64,000 nt of DNA from Shewanella fidelis ATCC BAA-318. Its GTDB lineage: Bacteria > Pseudomonadota > Gammaproteobacteria > Enterobacterales > Shewanellaceae. Shown here one piece after another: positions 1 through 10,211 of the stretch. Position 1 is the first letter of the stretch; the number at the start of each line of letters is the position of its first letter. The stretch lies in assembly GCF_000518605.1 (NCBI RefSeq), contig NZ_JADX01000005.1, forward strand, positions 62,001-126,000, in the 5' to 3' direction. The notes beneath the pieces were generated by a model. It saw nothing but the letters and a program-made list of their open reading frames with translations. It made no database searches and was not told the DNA's origin. The position numbers were made by a program, and so were the translations under genes.

Positions 1-1840
1 ATGTACGTAGCATCATTTGTGCATTGTCGCTAACTTCTTGTGTCTGATAAGCCAGCTCATTAGAGGTATCGTTAATGGCTTGGGTGTTACGACTGATATC
101 TTCTGATACCGCGCGTTGCTCTTCTGCTGCGCTTGCAATTTGTGTTGCCATATCATTGATTTCAGTAATAGAGCTAGTGATACTCGCTAAGCTCTGCTTA
201 GCTTGATTAGCAAATTCAACACTGGATTTTGCAATATCGGTGCTTGAAGCCATAGATGATACCGCTTGCTGGCTATTTTGCTGCAAGGTGGCGATCATGG
301 TTCTGATCTCTTCGGTAGAGTCTTGAGTTCGGTGACTCAGTACACGTACTTCATCGGCGACTACTGCAAAGCCACGACCTTGTTCACCAGCTCGCGCAGC
401 TTCAATCGCCGCGTTTAGCGCCAGCAGGTTTGTTTGCTCGGCAATGGCTTGAATCGTCGATAGGATCTGGTTAATGTCAGTTGCATTCTTCTCTAGTGCT
501 GATACCACCATTGATGCGTCACCAAGTTGCATTGATAACTGCTCAATAGATTCGCTGTTTTTACTGATAACATCGCTGCCTTCAATACAGGCTTGAGTTG
601 AAATTTGTGCTGCATTGGCGGTCATCTCTGCATGGTTTGCCACTTCGCTAGCGGTTGCAGACATTTCATGAATAGCTGTCGCTATCTGATCAACATCTTG
701 ATGTTGGCCGTTCACGCCAGCACTGGCTTTTGCTGCAATGTCAGAAGATTCATTAATCTGTTTAATCAATTGCTCGGTATCGGCTGAAATAGCCTTAACC
801 ATTAACTGTAAGCTTTCTAAAAAGCGGTTCATATGCGTTTCAAGTAAGCCGATTTCATCTTGCTTACGTGCTGAAAAACGTTGAGTCAAATCACCATTGC
901 CTTTTGATAATGTTTCAATGGCACTGGTCAGTTGCTGCAGTGGTTTGAACATATGGTTAACGGTCAATGAGGCCAAGATTAAAATGAGCAATGCTAATAC
1001 CGCAACAACCGATAATGATTGCAGTACTTGTTGCTCAATGGCGGCATAAGCTAACGATCTATCTTCAACGATACCTAAAGTCCACTTAGTGCCTTGTAAG
1101 TTGGTGAGGCGTAGCAGTTTGTCACTGCCGTCGTGCCACTTAATCGTGGTGATTTCACCTTGGTTAAGTAGGCTATCCATATAAGCTGGGGTGAGCGATT
1201 TTGCTAGGCGAGTTGCATCTTGTTGGGCATAGCTGCTATCGCGAAAGGCTAAAATCTTATTGTTTTCATCAAGTAAAAACGCAAAACCTGCATTATCAAT
1301 ATTGAGGTTATTAATTTGCTCAGTGATGTAGCTAATGCTTAAGTCTGCTGCAAGTACACCATTCATAACACCGTTAAAACGCTGAGCTAAGGTCACTACT
1401 GGTGCGCCAGTAATATCAATGTATGGCGGTGTGGCAATCATCTCATTGCTGTTATAAGCCAGCTTATACCAAGGACGAGTACGGGGATCGTAATCCTCTG
1501 GCCATGGTTGGGTCTTATCGCCTGAGATAATATCGCCGGTGTCGAAGCCGGCATAAACATCAATAAAGCCACCGCCGTTAAGGGTTAAAAGTAACTCTCT
1601 GTCACTATCGTGACCGCGACTAATTCTGTCTTCATTGGCGATAATGATTCGGCGTTTGTCTTCAAGCCAGCTAAAAATATTATTGCTTACAGCCTCAGCA
1701 TGCAGTCGAAAGCGATCGGCAATGGCGATCTCTGTATCTTGAGTGAGTTGGCGAGTGGATATACCTGCTAAGGTAGTACTAATCACGATAATGATAATGA
1801 GTACTGCCAGTTGGATCTTGTTCTTTATTGTAAGATTCAT
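1..1840 (-). CDS. Methyl-accepting chemotaxis protein (partial, C-terminus beyond the left edge)
   Basis: Open frame from an ATG at 1840 running off the left edge, 613 codons seen. It is an inner-membrane chemoreceptor that senses a ligand in the periplasm and signals to CheA/CheW. Residues 8-30 form the first membrane helix; about 35-265 is a dCache-type sensor with the typical [10 protein letters not shown] and [15 protein letters not shown] stretches; about 268-298 is the second helix, followed by a HAMP linker and the signalling coiled coil. The hairpin tip that contacts CheA/CheW ([20 protein letters not shown]) is at about residues 473-493. The ligand cannot be told from sequence; [14 protein letters not shown] dCache sensors often bind amino acids. 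It is probably monocistronic, since its upstream neighbour putA has its own terminator. Confidence 0.95.
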   Translation of the reverse strand, partial: MNLTIKNKIQLAVLIIIIVISTTLAGISTRQLTQDTEIAIADRFRLHAEAVSNNIFSWLEDKRRIIIANEDRISRGHDSDRELLLTLNGGGFIDVYAGFDTGDIISGDKTQPWPEDYDPRTRPWYKLAYNSNEMIATPPYIDITGAPVVTLAQRFNGVMNGVLAADLSISYITEQINNLNIDNAGFAFLLDENNKILAFRDSSYAQQDATRLAKSLTPAYMDSLLNQGEITTIKWHDGSDKLLRLTNLQGTKWTLGIVEDRSLAYAAIEQQVLQSLSVVAVLALLILILASLTVNHMFKPLQQLTSAIETLSKGNGDLTQRFSARKQDEIGLLETHMNRFLESLQLMVKAISADTEQLIKQINESSDIAAKASAGVNGQHQDVDQIATAIHEMSATASEVANHAEMTANAAQISTQACIEGSDVISKNSESIEQLSMQLGDASMVVSALEKNATDINQILSTIQAIAEQTNLLALNAAIEAARAGEQGRGFAVVADEVRVLSHRTQDSTEEIRTMIATLQQNSQQAVSSMASSTDIAKSSVEFANQAKQSLASITSSITEINDMATQIASAAEEQRAVSEDISRNTQAINDTSNELAYQTQEVSDNAQMMLRT

Positions 1841-2148
1841 TTTCTTTATCACTGATAAAATTAGTTTTACTCGCCAATTATGGCTGTAAAAAAATAAAGG
1901 CTTAGTGCAACGTAGCGTTTGAAAAAACCGCTGCATTATAGAGCAATAAAGAGTTTTTAGTATATATATTGTTTAATAGTTGGGAGAGTTATCTCAAATA
2001 ATATACAATCTCAATAAACTGTGGGCTATTCAGTTGTGTATTATGTTGATTGTGATTGCATGTATATTAAATAAGCATGTTTAAGTTTGTGCTAAATATA
2101 AAAAAGCCGGTGATATAACCACCGGCTTTTTAATTGCTATCGCATTTG
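1841..2148. other. Intergenic region between putA and the chemoreceptor gene
   Basis: AT-rich, with no credible ORF. It must carry the chemoreceptor promoter on the minus strand and it contains the putA terminator at 2101-2131. Confidence 0.6.
2101..2131 (-). terminator. Rho-independent terminator of putA
   Basis: Perfect 12-bp inverted repeat AAAAAGCCGGTG / CACCGGCTTTTT with a 7-base loop, 18 bases past the putA stop. A and T runs on both sides would let it work on either strand. Confidence 0.9.
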
Positions 2149-5100
2149 CTACTCGTCGCTATCACCTAAAGACAATAGGGTCGCATTACCACCAATAGCA
2201 GTAATATTATTGGTGTGAGTCTTTTCAGTAATAAAGCGGGTTAGGTAGTGCGGACCGCCAGCTTTAGGACCTGTACCCGATAAGCCTTGACCACCAAATG
2301 GCTGTACACCAACCACGGCACCAATCTGGTTACGGTTAATATACACGTTACCTGCACGGATCTTGTCAGCCAATTTAAGTGCATGGCTTTCATTACGGCT
2401 ATGAATGCCTAAGGTTAAACCAAAGTTGGTTGAATTGATCTCTTTAATCACATGCTCAAGCTCTGATGACTTATAGCGGATCACATGCAAAATAGGGCCA
2501 AAGTGTTCTTTTTCTAGCACTTTAATTGAGTCAATTTCTACTGCGGTAGGCGCAACGAAATGACCATGCTCAGTACCTTCAGGTAGCTCTACTTGCTTAA
2601 TAAGCTTACCGACTTGTTTGAGGTGCTCGATATGGGCATTCAAGTTAGCGGCTGCTGCGGCATCAATTACCGGGCCAACATCTGTTTTATAGAAGTGCGG
2701 GCTACCTATGGTCAGCTCATCCATGGCACCTTGCATGATATCAATGACTCGCTCGGCAATATCTTCCTGAAGGAATAACACCCGCAGTGCCGAACAGCGT
2801 TGACCTGCACTGGTGAATGATGATGAAACAACATCATTAACCACTTGCTCTGGCTGTGAAGTTGAGTCGACGACCATGGCGTTTTGACCACCGGTTTCGG
2901 CGATTAGCGGGATGATTGGACCTTCACGCATTGCCAGTGTGCGGTTAATCAATTTTGCTGTCGCAGTTGAGCCGGTAAAACAGACACCACCGATACGTTC
3001 ATCAGAAGTGATCGCTGCACCAACAGTTGCACCTGTGCCAGGTAAGAACTGTAACACTTCCTTAGGAATACCTGCCTCATGTGCAAGCTGAGTGGCGCGG
3101 TAGCCAACGATTGAAGTTTGCTCTGCAGGTTTAGCTACAACTGTGTTACCGACTGCTAGCGCAGCAGTCACTTGGCCTAGGAAGATAGCGAGCGGGAAGT
3201 TCCATGGGCTAATACAAACAAAGATACCACGGCCTTCAAGATATAGTTCGTTGCGTTCACCTGTTGGGCCCGGTAGCAGTTCAGGTTTAGCCATCATTTT
3301 TCTGGCATTGACAGCATAGTAGCGGCAGAAATCAACGGCTTCACGAACTTCATCAATGCCGTCTTGCATACTCTTACCCGCTTCTCGAGTACACAAAGCG
3401 ATAAGCTCTTCGCGATTTTCTTCTAGAAGATCGGCAAGTTTTAGTAGTGCTTCAGTACGCACTTCCACTGGGGTATTGCACCAAGCAGGGAAGGCTGCCT
3501 CAGCACTTGAAAGCGCAAGTTCAACTGCTTGCTCATCGGCAAAGGCAATTTTACCGACCACTAAGTTAGTATTGAATGGGCTAACAACGTCTTTTGTTTC
3601 ACCGCTAAGGGTTTCGCCATTGACTAGAGGTCCAGCAGTCCAAGTCGTCGTTTTGTATTTATCTAGACCTTGGAAAAACGGCGTAGATTCTGAAATGATA
3701 TTGAGGTTTATCCCTTGTGAGTTTTTACGCTCTGGGCCAAAAATATTTTCAGGTAATACAATGCGGTTGTTGGCTAAGGTTTTGTAGTCTTTAAGCGTTC
3801 TTAGCGGGTGGGTGACCAAAGATTCAATTGGTGTATTAAGATCGACTAACTTATGTACAAAAGAAGTGTTAGCGCCATTTTCTAATAAGCGTCTAACTAG
3901 GTAAGGTAGTAGATCTTTATGTGCACCAACAGGAGCATAGATACGGACATTTTTCACACCACTTTCAGCTAAAAGCGTGTCATATAACTCTTCGCCCATA
4001 CCGTGTAAGCGCTGGAATTCATAGTTACGATCGCCAGCCATATCGGTAATGCTAGCAATAGTTTGCGCATTATGGCTCGCAAACTGCGGGTAAATAGCAC
4101 CGCGAGTGGTATCAGATAACAAGTAACGGGCACAGGCAAGGTATGAAACGTCAGTACCTGCTTTACGTGTGTATAGCGGATAACCGCTTTCACCGTTTTC
4201 TTGTGACCATTTCAGTTCGCTATCCCAGTAAGCACCTTTTACCAAGCGCACCGGGATCTCATCGCCCTGATCTTTAGCAAGGCGAGTTAACCAGCATAAA
4301 ACCGGTAGTGCGCGCTTAGAGTAGGCCTGTACTACGATACCTAGCAGCCCCCAGCCTTTTGCTACATCTGAGTTATACAGTTTTTGGAACAGCTTTAATG
4401 ATAGTTCGAGTCTGTCCATCTCCTCAGCATCAATCGACACGCCAACGTTTAAGCTGCGTGCTTGCTGCACAAGACGAGTTAAGGTGTCGTATAGCTCGGT
4501 TAAGGTTCTATCTTCGTTAGCGACTTCATAACGAGGGTGCAGTGCTGAAAGCTTAATTGAGATAGTCGGTCTAATCGCTTTTGTGGTGTCGTACTCTTGA
4601 GCACCTAATGCCGCAATAGCGTTTGAGTAGTCTTCAAAGTACTTTTGCGCATCTTTTTTGGTTAATGCGGCTTCACCGAGCATGTCGTAACTGTGGGTAT
4701 AACCCATCTTACGCTTATCGACACTGTTTTTTAATGCTTCTTTTATCGTGCGGCCTAAAACAAACTGCTTACCCATGATCTTCATCGCAGCAAGCATAGA
4801 TTGTCTGATCACCGGCTCACCCACTTTATTGATAAGGCGGTTAAGCAGGCTACTTGGTTTGCCGTCAATATCATGGTCAAGTTTGACCACTTTACCGGTT
4901 AACATTAATCCCCAAGTTGAGGCGTTAACCAGAATAGAATTACTCTTTTTTAAATGCTCATCCCATTTGGCACCAGATAGCTTATCTTCGATTAACGCGT
5001 CAGCGGTATCTGAATCTGGAATACGCAATAAAGCTTCTGCAAGACACATTAATATAATGCCTTCTTGGGTATCTAAACTATATTGCTGCAGGAAGGCGTC

Positions 5101-5328
5101 AATACCGACCATAAGGCCTTTTTTGTCATATTGACGAACTTTATTTACCAGCTCATGTGCACGGTTGGTGACACGGTTAAGCTCTTCATTGCTCGAAGGA
5201 ACCAATTTGATCAAATCAGATAAATATTGTTCTTCATCGACAATATAGTTATCGCTGATCGCTTGGAACAGTTCGTTGAGATCGGCTGAGTCATAACGCC
5301 CAGTTAGTACTTCACTCGCTTTGAACAT
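2149..5328 (-). CDS. putA: Bifunctional proline dehydrogenase / delta-1-pyrroline-5-carboxylate dehydrogenase
   Basis: PutA oxidises proline to glutamate in two steps, FAD-dependent then NAD-dependent. The proline dehydrogenase barrel lies at about residues 180-480 with the motif RLVKGAYWDSE. The aldehyde dehydrogenase domain follows from about 560: SPWNFPLAIF, general base Glu in AETGGQN (about 811) and the nucleophile in SAGQRCSALR (about 845), 34 residues apart as is normal. The protein is 1059 aa and begins directly with the alpha-domain, so it lacks the ribbon-helix-helix DNA-binding domain of E. coli PutA (1320 aa) and should not repress its own gene. I chose the ATG at 5328 (MFKASEVL), which has GGAAG upstream; an in-frame ATG at 5343 has no ribosome site. 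It is flanked by a terminator and a 400-bp upstream region with a palindrome. Confidence 0.95.
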   Translation of the reverse strand: MFKASEVLTGRYDSADLNELFQAISDNYIVDEEQYLSDLIKLVPSSNEELNRVTNRAHELVNKVRQYDKKGLMVGIDAFLQQYSLDTQEGIILMCLAEALLRIPDSDTADALIEDKLSGAKWDEHLKKSNSILVNASTWGLMLTGKVVKLDHDIDGKPSSLLNRLINKVGEPVIRQSMLAAMKIMGKQFVLGRTIKEALKNSVDKRKMGYTHSYDMLGEAALTKKDAQKYFEDYSNAIAALGAQEYDTTKAIRPTISIKLSALHPRYEVANEDRTLTELYDTLTRLVQQARSLNVGVSIDAEEMDRLELSLKLFQKLYNSDVAKGWGLLGIVVQAYSKRALPVLCWLTRLAKDQGDEIPVRLVKGAYWDSELKWSQENGESGYPLYTRKAGTDVSYLACARYLLSDTTRGAIYPQFASHNAQTIASITDMAGDRNYEFQRLHGMGEELYDTLLAESGVKNVRIYAPVGAHKDLLPYLVRRLLENGANTSFVHKLVDLNTPIESLVTHPLRTLKDYKTLANNRIVLPENIFGPERKNSQGINLNIISESTPFFQGLDKYKTTTWTAGPLVNGETLSGETKDVVSPFNTNLVVGKIAFADEQAVELALSSAEAAFPAWCNTPVEVRTEALLKLADLLEENREELIALCTREAGKSMQDGIDEVREAVDFCRYYAVNARKMMAKPELLPGPTGERNELYLEGRGIFVCISPWNFPLAIFLGQVTAALAVGNTVVAKPAEQTSIVGYRATQLAHEAGIPKEVLQFLPGTGATVGAAITSDERIGGVCFTGSTATAKLINRTLAMREGPIIPLIAETGGQNAMVVDSTSQPEQVVNDVVSSSFTSAGQRCSALRVLFLQEDIAERVIDIMQGAMDELTIGSPHFYKTDVGPVIDAAAAANLNAHIEHLKQVGKLIKQVELPEGTEHGHFVAPTAVEIDSIKVLEKEHFGPILHVIRYKSSELEHVIKEINSTNFGLTLGIHSRNESHALKLADKIRAGNVYINRNQIGAVVGVQPFGGQGLSGTGPKAGGPHYLTRFITEKTHTNNITAIGGNATLLSLGDSDE

Positions 5329-5403
5329 ATTAATCACTTCCATCTAGGCCATATGGGCAAATTGCTTGAATAATTATATCGATGAGCCTTGATTGTTTTT
5401 CTT

Positions 5404-5413
5404 TTGTATACAA
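5404..5413. promoter_or_regulatory. Palindrome TTGTATACAA upstream of putA
   Basis: A perfect 10-bp palindrome about 75 bases before the putA start codon. A related sequence, TTTTGTATGTATAAT on the minus strand, lies at about 5435-5449. The position fits an operator for a transcription factor controlling putA; the factor is not identifiable here. Confidence 0.4.
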
Positions 5414-5682
5414 TCTAAGGCTTTCTCGCGGCGATTATACATACAAAATGTGACGAGGGACACCTTTGTGACGTCCGATGTGATTTGTGTTTGATTTTTG
5501 CCTGCTCAAAAGTGCTGCAGGCCTTGATATATATGGCGTTGCTATAATGTTAATAAAACGAAGTTTTGATTGAATCTTAGCATTCACACTGTTGATTACA
5601 GCGATTAGTGTTGCCGCTAGCGCTAGGTAGGCATCAAAAGAGTAGCTTTATATTTATGAGCTAATTTTGCATTTAAAATAAA

Positions 5683-5709
5683 AAAGCCCGCGTTAATCAC
5701 GCAGGCTTT
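5683..5709 (-). terminator. Terminator of the SH3-domain protein gene
   Basis: Inverted repeat AAAGCCCGCG / CGCAGGCTTT with a single C-A mismatch, flanked by A and T runs, 36 bases past the stop of the minus-strand SH3-domain gene. Confidence 0.8.
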
Positions 5710-5744
5710 AAATAACACTTTAGGGCGTAGCCGTAAGTTCTCGC

Positions 5745-6320
5745 TTACCAGCGATTCTTTGGTTTACGCTGTGGTCTAGGTAGGTAAACTAAGATGATAC
5801 CTAACAGCAAACCACCGGCTGCAATAAAGCCGCCTTGCTTCCACATTTCAAAGCGCTCATTTTTTTGCATATTAGCTAATGCAGCTTTTGCGTTGTCACG
5901 TTCTAGACTGGCACTTGCAAGCGTTTTCTCTGCAGCAGCAAGTTGAGATTTTACCTGACTTAGCTCAGCTGCATTGTTATCACTACTCTCTAAAGCCGAC
6001 TCAAGCTTAGCTTTAGTTTGTTCAAGTTCTGCCTGAATAGCTGGAAGTTGCACTCGCAAGCTGGTTGACTTGCTTAGCATCTTTGATTGGATCCAGCCTT
6101 CACGACCTTTGTGATCAATGATTTTGCTGTAATCACCTTGGGTTTCTTCTAAAGAGGTTACCTGCTGGCCAGCTTCAACACTACCCAATATGCGGAATTG
6201 CGTTCCTGGTCCACCATGAAGGTAGATATAAACATCATCAGAGATGTAGCGTGTTTGATTTGCCGCAAGTAAAGAAGGAGAAAGTAGCATCATGGCCACA
6301 ATAACTAGAATTCTCAACAC
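5745..6320 (-). CDS. YgiM-like SH3-domain membrane protein (TIGR04211 type)
   Basis: An exported or inner-membrane protein of 191 aa: signal peptide (LVIVAMMLLSPSLLAANQ), a bacterial SH3 domain in the first third (GGPGTQFRILGSVEAGQQV...GREGWI), a long coiled coil rich in E, Q, A and S, and one C-terminal membrane helix (AAGGLLLGIILVYL) with a basic tail. This is the architecture of E. coli YgiM, whose biochemical role is not settled. A longer frame begins at 6425, but its first part overlaps the pit terminator at 6411-6441; the GTG at 6320 puts the signal peptide at the N-terminus. As in E. coli it lies near ygiF and is oriented away from it, but here the pit operon sits between. Confidence 0.85.
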   Translation of the reverse strand: MLRILVIVAMMLLSPSLLAANQTRYISDDVYIYLHGGPGTQFRILGSVEAGQQVTSLEETQGDYSKIIDHKGREGWIQSKMLSKSTSLRVQLPAIQAELEQTKAKLESALESSDNNAAELSQVKSQLAAAEKTLASASLERDNAKAALANMQKNERFEMWKQGGFIAAGGLLLGIILVYLPRPQRKPKNRW

Positions 6321-6410
6321 TGATTTATTCTCATCAACGAAATTTAGCCCACATGCTAGGGATTTAAAGGGGGTAATGCAAGTAGCAAAAAGGCGGATAA
6401 AACGCAAAAG

Positions 6411-6441
6411 GGAAGTTTGATACAAAAAATATCAAACTTCC
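6411..6441 (-). terminator. Terminator of the DUF47-pit operon
   Basis: Perfect 12-bp inverted repeat GGAAGTTTGATA / TATCAAACTTCC with a 7-base loop; on the minus strand it is followed by CTTTTGCGTTTT. It lies 43 bases past the pit stop. Confidence 0.85.
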
Positions 6442-6483
6442 CTCACTATCACGCGGTTCTAATAGACCTAACGTGTTTGGGTA

Positions 6484-7752
6484 TTAGTTAAAAATACCTT
6501 TAATCATGAAGAAGAACATGATTGAAAGACCAGCACCAGCTGGAAGAGTAACAACCCAAGAAACTACGATATTACGTACAACACCAATGTTAATTGCAGC
6601 AATACCACGTGCCATACCCACACCTAGAACTGCACCAACAAGTGTTTGTGTAGTCGAGATAGGTAGACCTGTACCAGATGCAATAACAACAGTAGATGCA
6701 GCAGCAAGCTCAGCAGCAAAACCACGGCTTGGTGTTAGGTGAGTAATGTTCTTACCAATGGTTTGCATTACACGCTGACCAAAGATAGCTAGACCCATAA
6801 CAATACCGATAGCACCTAGTGGTAGGATCCACCAAACGAGTGGCGCAGTATTGTTAATTTGACCACCACTTTCAACAACTGACACAACAGCTGCTAGAGG
6901 GCCAATCGCGTTAGCTACGTCGTTAGAGCCGTGAGCAAATGCCATACAACATGCAGTAACAACCATTAAGATAGCAAATACTTTCTCAACGTTACCGAAC
7001 TGAGTTTGACGGTCTGCTTTGCTGTCCATTTTAAGACGCTTAATCGCAAGCATACCACCAATACCAACTAGAACAGCTAGTACAACAGCAAGTGCGTAAG
7101 CTTCAAAGTTAGTGAAGTGCAGCCCTACGTGCTTCAGACCTTTCTTGATTGTCACTAGTGACATTACAAAGCCAGCTAGTGCCATGTAGAAAGGAACGTA
7201 ACGCTTAGCGTTTTCTAGTGGGTTATCAGTGTTGAAAATGAGTTTTTGAACACTTTGGAATATCATGAAGGCGATAAAACCAGATATTGCAGGTGTAACG
7301 ACCCAAGAGCCAACGATACCGCCTACTTTACCCCAAGCCACTGCGTCTGTACCTACACCCACAGCAGCGAAACCTACGATAGCGCCAACAATTGAGTGAG
7401 TTGTAGAAACAGGCCAGCCTAGTGCTGAAGCCACGATTAACCAGATACCCGCAGCAAGTAGAGCTGAGATCATGCCGTAAACCAGCAGTTCCGGTGAATC
7501 AATAAAGTAAGCTGAGTCGATAATGCCTTTACGGATCGTGCTGGTTACTTCACCACCGGCAAGATACGCACCTGCGAACTCAAAGATCATAGCGATAATA
7601 ATCGCTTGTTTAATTGTAATAGCATTTGAACCTACAGAGGTTCCCATTGCATTGGCTACGTCGTTTGCGCCAATACCCCATGCCATTAAAAATCCAAATA
7701 CAGCCGCAATACCAATAAGCCATGGGCCGTTGGTGACTAATACATCAACCAT
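6484..7752 (-). CDS. pit: PiT-family inorganic phosphate transporter
   Basis: An inner-membrane, proton- or cation-coupled low-affinity phosphate permease of 422 aa. Both halves of the internal duplication carry the family signature: GANDVANAMGTSVGSNAIT near the N-terminus and GSNDVANAIGPLAAV in the second half. There are about ten hydrophobic segments and a central cytoplasmic loop. It lies 24 bases downstream of the DUF47 gene, in one operon that ends at the hairpin 6411-6441. DUF47 proteins encoded beside pit are thought to modulate the transporter. The substrate is most likely phosphate or metal-phosphate; direct evidence for substrate is not available from sequence. Confidence 0.93.
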   Translation of the reverse strand: MVDVLVTNGPWLIGIAAVFGFLMAWGIGANDVANAMGTSVGSNAITIKQAIIIAMIFEFAGAYLAGGEVTSTIRKGIIDSAYFIDSPELLVYGMISALLAAGIWLIVASALGWPVSTTHSIVGAIVGFAAVGVGTDAVAWGKVGGIVGSWVVTPAISGFIAFMIFQSVQKLIFNTDNPLENAKRYVPFYMALAGFVMSLVTIKKGLKHVGLHFTNFEAYALAVVLAVLVGIGGMLAIKRLKMDSKADRQTQFGNVEKVFAILMVVTACCMAFAHGSNDVANAIGPLAAVVSVVESGGQINNTAPLVWWILPLGAIGIVMGLAIFGQRVMQTIGKNITHLTPSRGFAAELAAASTVVIASGTGLPISTTQTLVGAVLGVGMARGIAAINIGVVRNIVVSWVVTLPAGAGLSIMFFFMIKGIFN

Positions 7753-7776
7753 GTTGTTACCTTGATAATCTTTTGA

Positions 7777-8457
7777 TTAGACGCGAGCTAACATTAGCTC
7801 TAAGCGAGAACCGACTCGTTCAGCAAGATCTGCCAAGTCACCAACCCACTCAATTATCTTGTAGAGGAACATTACATCTACAGGGTTTAATTCAGATTCG
7901 ATAGCATAAAGCTGTCTACGGATCTTAATCTGCAAATCATCAGTATCTTCTTCGATTGAATCGAGTTCACCAATCATTTTCGCAACAAGGTCCACTTCAC
8001 GACCTCTGAAACCTGTCTCTAACAGATCGTCAAGCTCGTTAATTGCTTCTTTAGACAGTGACACTGCATCAATACAGCGCTGTAAATAAGCAATAAATGG
8101 ATCTTGAATAGCTTGCGGCAGCTCAAGTTGTCGGCCGATAACACGACCAGAAATGTCTTTTGCTTTGTTAGCAATTTTATCTTGCTGGGTTAATAGCTCC
8201 AGTAAGTCAGTACGCTCAACAGGCATAAACAAGCCGCCCGGCAGAGTTAAACGGATCTCACGCTTAAGTGAGTCAGCTTGTTGCTCTGTAAGGCTAATTT
8301 GCTTACGTAGTTGAACGGCTTTGTCCCAGTCTCCTGCGACAGTAGCTTCAAAAAATGGGACAAGTAATGACGCACAGTCGTATACTTTGTCGATATGCTC
8401 TTGAAGAGGCTTAATTGGCGATTTTGCAAACACGCCTAAAATAGAGTTTACTGGCAT
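7777..8457 (-). CDS. DUF47/TIGR00153 PhoU-like protein, putative regulator of pit
   Basis: A cytoplasmic all-helical protein of 226 aa with the PhoU-like fold of the TIGR00153 family: FAKSPIKPLQEHIDKVYDCA at the start, then acidic helices with EQQADSLKREIR and DSIEEDTDDLQIKIRRQL, which resemble the metal-binding repeats of PhoU. It is the first gene of a two-gene operon with pit, 24 bases apart. Known relatives are co-transcribed with pit and act on phosphate uptake; that role here is inferred from context. Confidence 0.88.
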   Translation of the reverse strand: MPVNSILGVFAKSPIKPLQEHIDKVYDCASLLVPFFEATVAGDWDKAVQLRKQISLTEQQADSLKREIRLTLPGGLFMPVERTDLLELLTQQDKIANKAKDISGRVIGRQLELPQAIQDPFIAYLQRCIDAVSLSKEAINELDDLLETGFRGREVDLVAKMIGELDSIEEDTDDLQIKIRRQLYAIESELNPVDVMFLYKIIEWVGDLADLAERVGSRLELMLARV

Positions 8458-8689
8458 TGCCGTGTACCTATTTTGGTTATTCCACTATTGGAAAAAGCGG
8501 GCGCATGTTAACTCAAGCGGCCGCGTATTAAAACTGTGTTTTACGATTTAAATAGACAGTTTTTTATTCTAGCTAGTTATATCCTAACTGCAAAGCGCAT
8601 CCTACGGGGATATTATTGCAGAAATATTACAGTGTGTAACTTTGATGACAGATTGATTAATTTTTGATGACAAGGTGAATAATACATCG

Positions 8690-10177
8690 ATGGAAGCTGA
8701 GATAGAACTTAAACTTTTCTTTGATGAACAAAACAAGAAAAGCCTTATAAAACTGCTAGATAACCTACCTAATTGTGATGCTAAAGGTGAAGAGACTCTA
8801 ACAAATGGCTACTTTGACACCCCTGACTTAGCCTTAAGAAAACTCGATATGGGACTGCGAATTAGAGGGGTTAATCAGCAGTTAGAGCAAACAATTAAGA
8901 CCAAAGGGCAGGTGGTTGGTGGAATTCATTCACGACCTGAATACAACGTTGATGTAGATCAAAATTTCCCGCAATTAAATTTATTTCCTAAAGAAATTTG
9001 GCCGGAAGGGGTCAAACAGGAGCAAATTCAAGCAAATTTGTACTGCTTGTTTAATACCGATTTCACCCGCCAACGTTGGCATATCTTTGTTGAAGATAGT
9101 TTAGTTGAGGTCGCGTTAGATATCGGCGAGATAAGAGTTGACCAAGCCGTTGATCCTATTTGCGAACTTGAGTTTGAATTATTAGCCGGTGATACCAGTG
9201 CGTTATTAACCTTAGCAGGAATGGTCAGCCGTGAGATCCCTGTGCGTTTAGGCAAGGCCAGTAAAGCGCAACGTGGCTATCGATTGGCAGGACAATATAA
9301 ACCTGAGGTTATAGATGCCCTGACTTTTATTGAGATTGAGCCGCAGCAGAGCTTAAAGCAAGTGGCTATCAATTTGTTGACCCTTGGGTTAGACCGTTGG
9401 CAGACGATTGAAGCGCTTATACTTGATCCTGAGCAAGAACAGCTAGCTTTACCTATGCTGAGTTATCGCTTACGCGCTTGCACTCGTTTACTGAAAAATA
9501 CGCTAAAGCAGTTTGGTTTATTGGAAACATCATTCCAAACCGATTTTGACGCCATCGAACACAGACTTAATTTTATTGAAGAAGCACTTAGCTTATTTGG
9601 CATTATTGATGAAGATGCCGCGCTAGTGGCTAAATTGCCACAGCACCAAGCTCTGGTTGATGTCGCGGTAGATAAACTGCAGCAACTGGATGTGGCTCAG
9701 CAAGTCGAGCTATTAATTGCTGAAATTTGCTATGGCAGACTACAAGTACATTTGGTGGATCTGTTAACTCAGCTTATTGATGGTACGGTTGTGATCGATA
9801 AAGAGTTAGAGTTGCAGGATTTTGCCGATCAGATGCAGGAAAATTCATGGCAGAAGATTTTGGCGGTAATGCCGCAACAAAATGATTTAAGCAGTTCTGA
9901 TTACCTTGCCGTGGCTAAGGCGCTCGACGATAGTATTTTTGTTGGCGTTGCATACGGCGGACTATACCCTGAAAAGTCGCGCGATATATTTAGAGCACCA
10001 TGGCAAGACTTAGCCTTGGGTATTAGAACTCTGGCGGCATATCGCCAATTAAAGAGTATTAGTGAAACAGCCTACTTAGACATTAGTCAGTGGCTAGAAA
10101 ACAAAGAGCAAAGCTTAGTACAAGCAATGGAGTTTTCTCGTCACAGCGCACTAAAAAACGAGCCATATTGGCGTTAG
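8690..10177 (+). CDS. ygiF: CYTH-CHAD inorganic triphosphatase
   Basis: A cytoplasmic protein of 495 aa resembling E. coli YgiF, an inorganic triphosphatase. The CYTH domain starts at once with the metal/phosphate signature EIELKLFF and continues with GYFDTPDLALRKLDMGLRIR, KTKGQVVGGIHSRPEYN and ICELEFELLAG, forming the triphosphate tunnel. From about residue 215 a helical CHAD domain follows, associated with polyphosphate binding. I chose the ATG at 8690 because ExExK must sit at the N-terminus; a GTG at 8675 would add five residues. In E. coli ygiF is followed directly by glnE; here about 7 kb lies between them. A bidirectional terminator follows. Confidence 0.9.
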   Translation: MEAEIELKLFFDEQNKKSLIKLLDNLPNCDAKGEETLTNGYFDTPDLALRKLDMGLRIRGVNQQLEQTIKTKGQVVGGIHSRPEYNVDVDQNFPQLNLFPKEIWPEGVKQEQIQANLYCLFNTDFTRQRWHIFVEDSLVEVALDIGEIRVDQAVDPICELEFELLAGDTSALLTLAGMVSREIPVRLGKASKAQRGYRLAGQYKPEVIDALTFIEIEPQQSLKQVAINLLTLGLDRWQTIEALILDPEQEQLALPMLSYRLRACTRLLKNTLKQFGLLETSFQTDFDAIEHRLNFIEEALSLFGIIDEDAALVAKLPQHQALVDVAVDKLQQLDVAQQVELLIAEICYGRLQVHLVDLLTQLIDGTVVIDKELELQDFADQMQENSWQKILAVMPQQNDLSSSDYLAVAKALDDSIFVGVAYGGLYPEKSRDIFRAPWQDLALGIRTLAAYRQLKSISETAYLDISQWLENKEQSLVQAMEFSRHSALKNEPYWR

Positions 10178-10180
10178 TCA

Positions 10181-10211
10181 ATAAAAAGCCCACAGAATGT
10201 GGGCTTTTTAT
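10181..10211. terminator. Bidirectional terminator between ygiF and the channel gene
   Basis: Perfect 14-bp inverted repeat ATAAAAAGCCCACA / TGTGGGCTTTTTAT with a 3-base loop. It serves two convergent genes. Confidence 0.92.

Larger units (their letters stand above)
5329..5744. other. Intergenic region upstream of putA
   Basis: About 400 bases with no supported gene. It holds the putA promoter region on the minus strand, a TTGTATACAA palindrome with a nearby related half-site, and the terminator of the upstream SH3-domain gene. Confidence 0.6.

Noticed and set aside
3356..3787. 143-codon ORF antisense to putA
   Set aside because: A shadow of the putA coding frame; putA is clearly the real gene.
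6320..6425. Upstream extension of the SH3-domain protein to 6425
   Set aside because: It runs through the pit terminator and would put 35 residues before a normal signal peptide.
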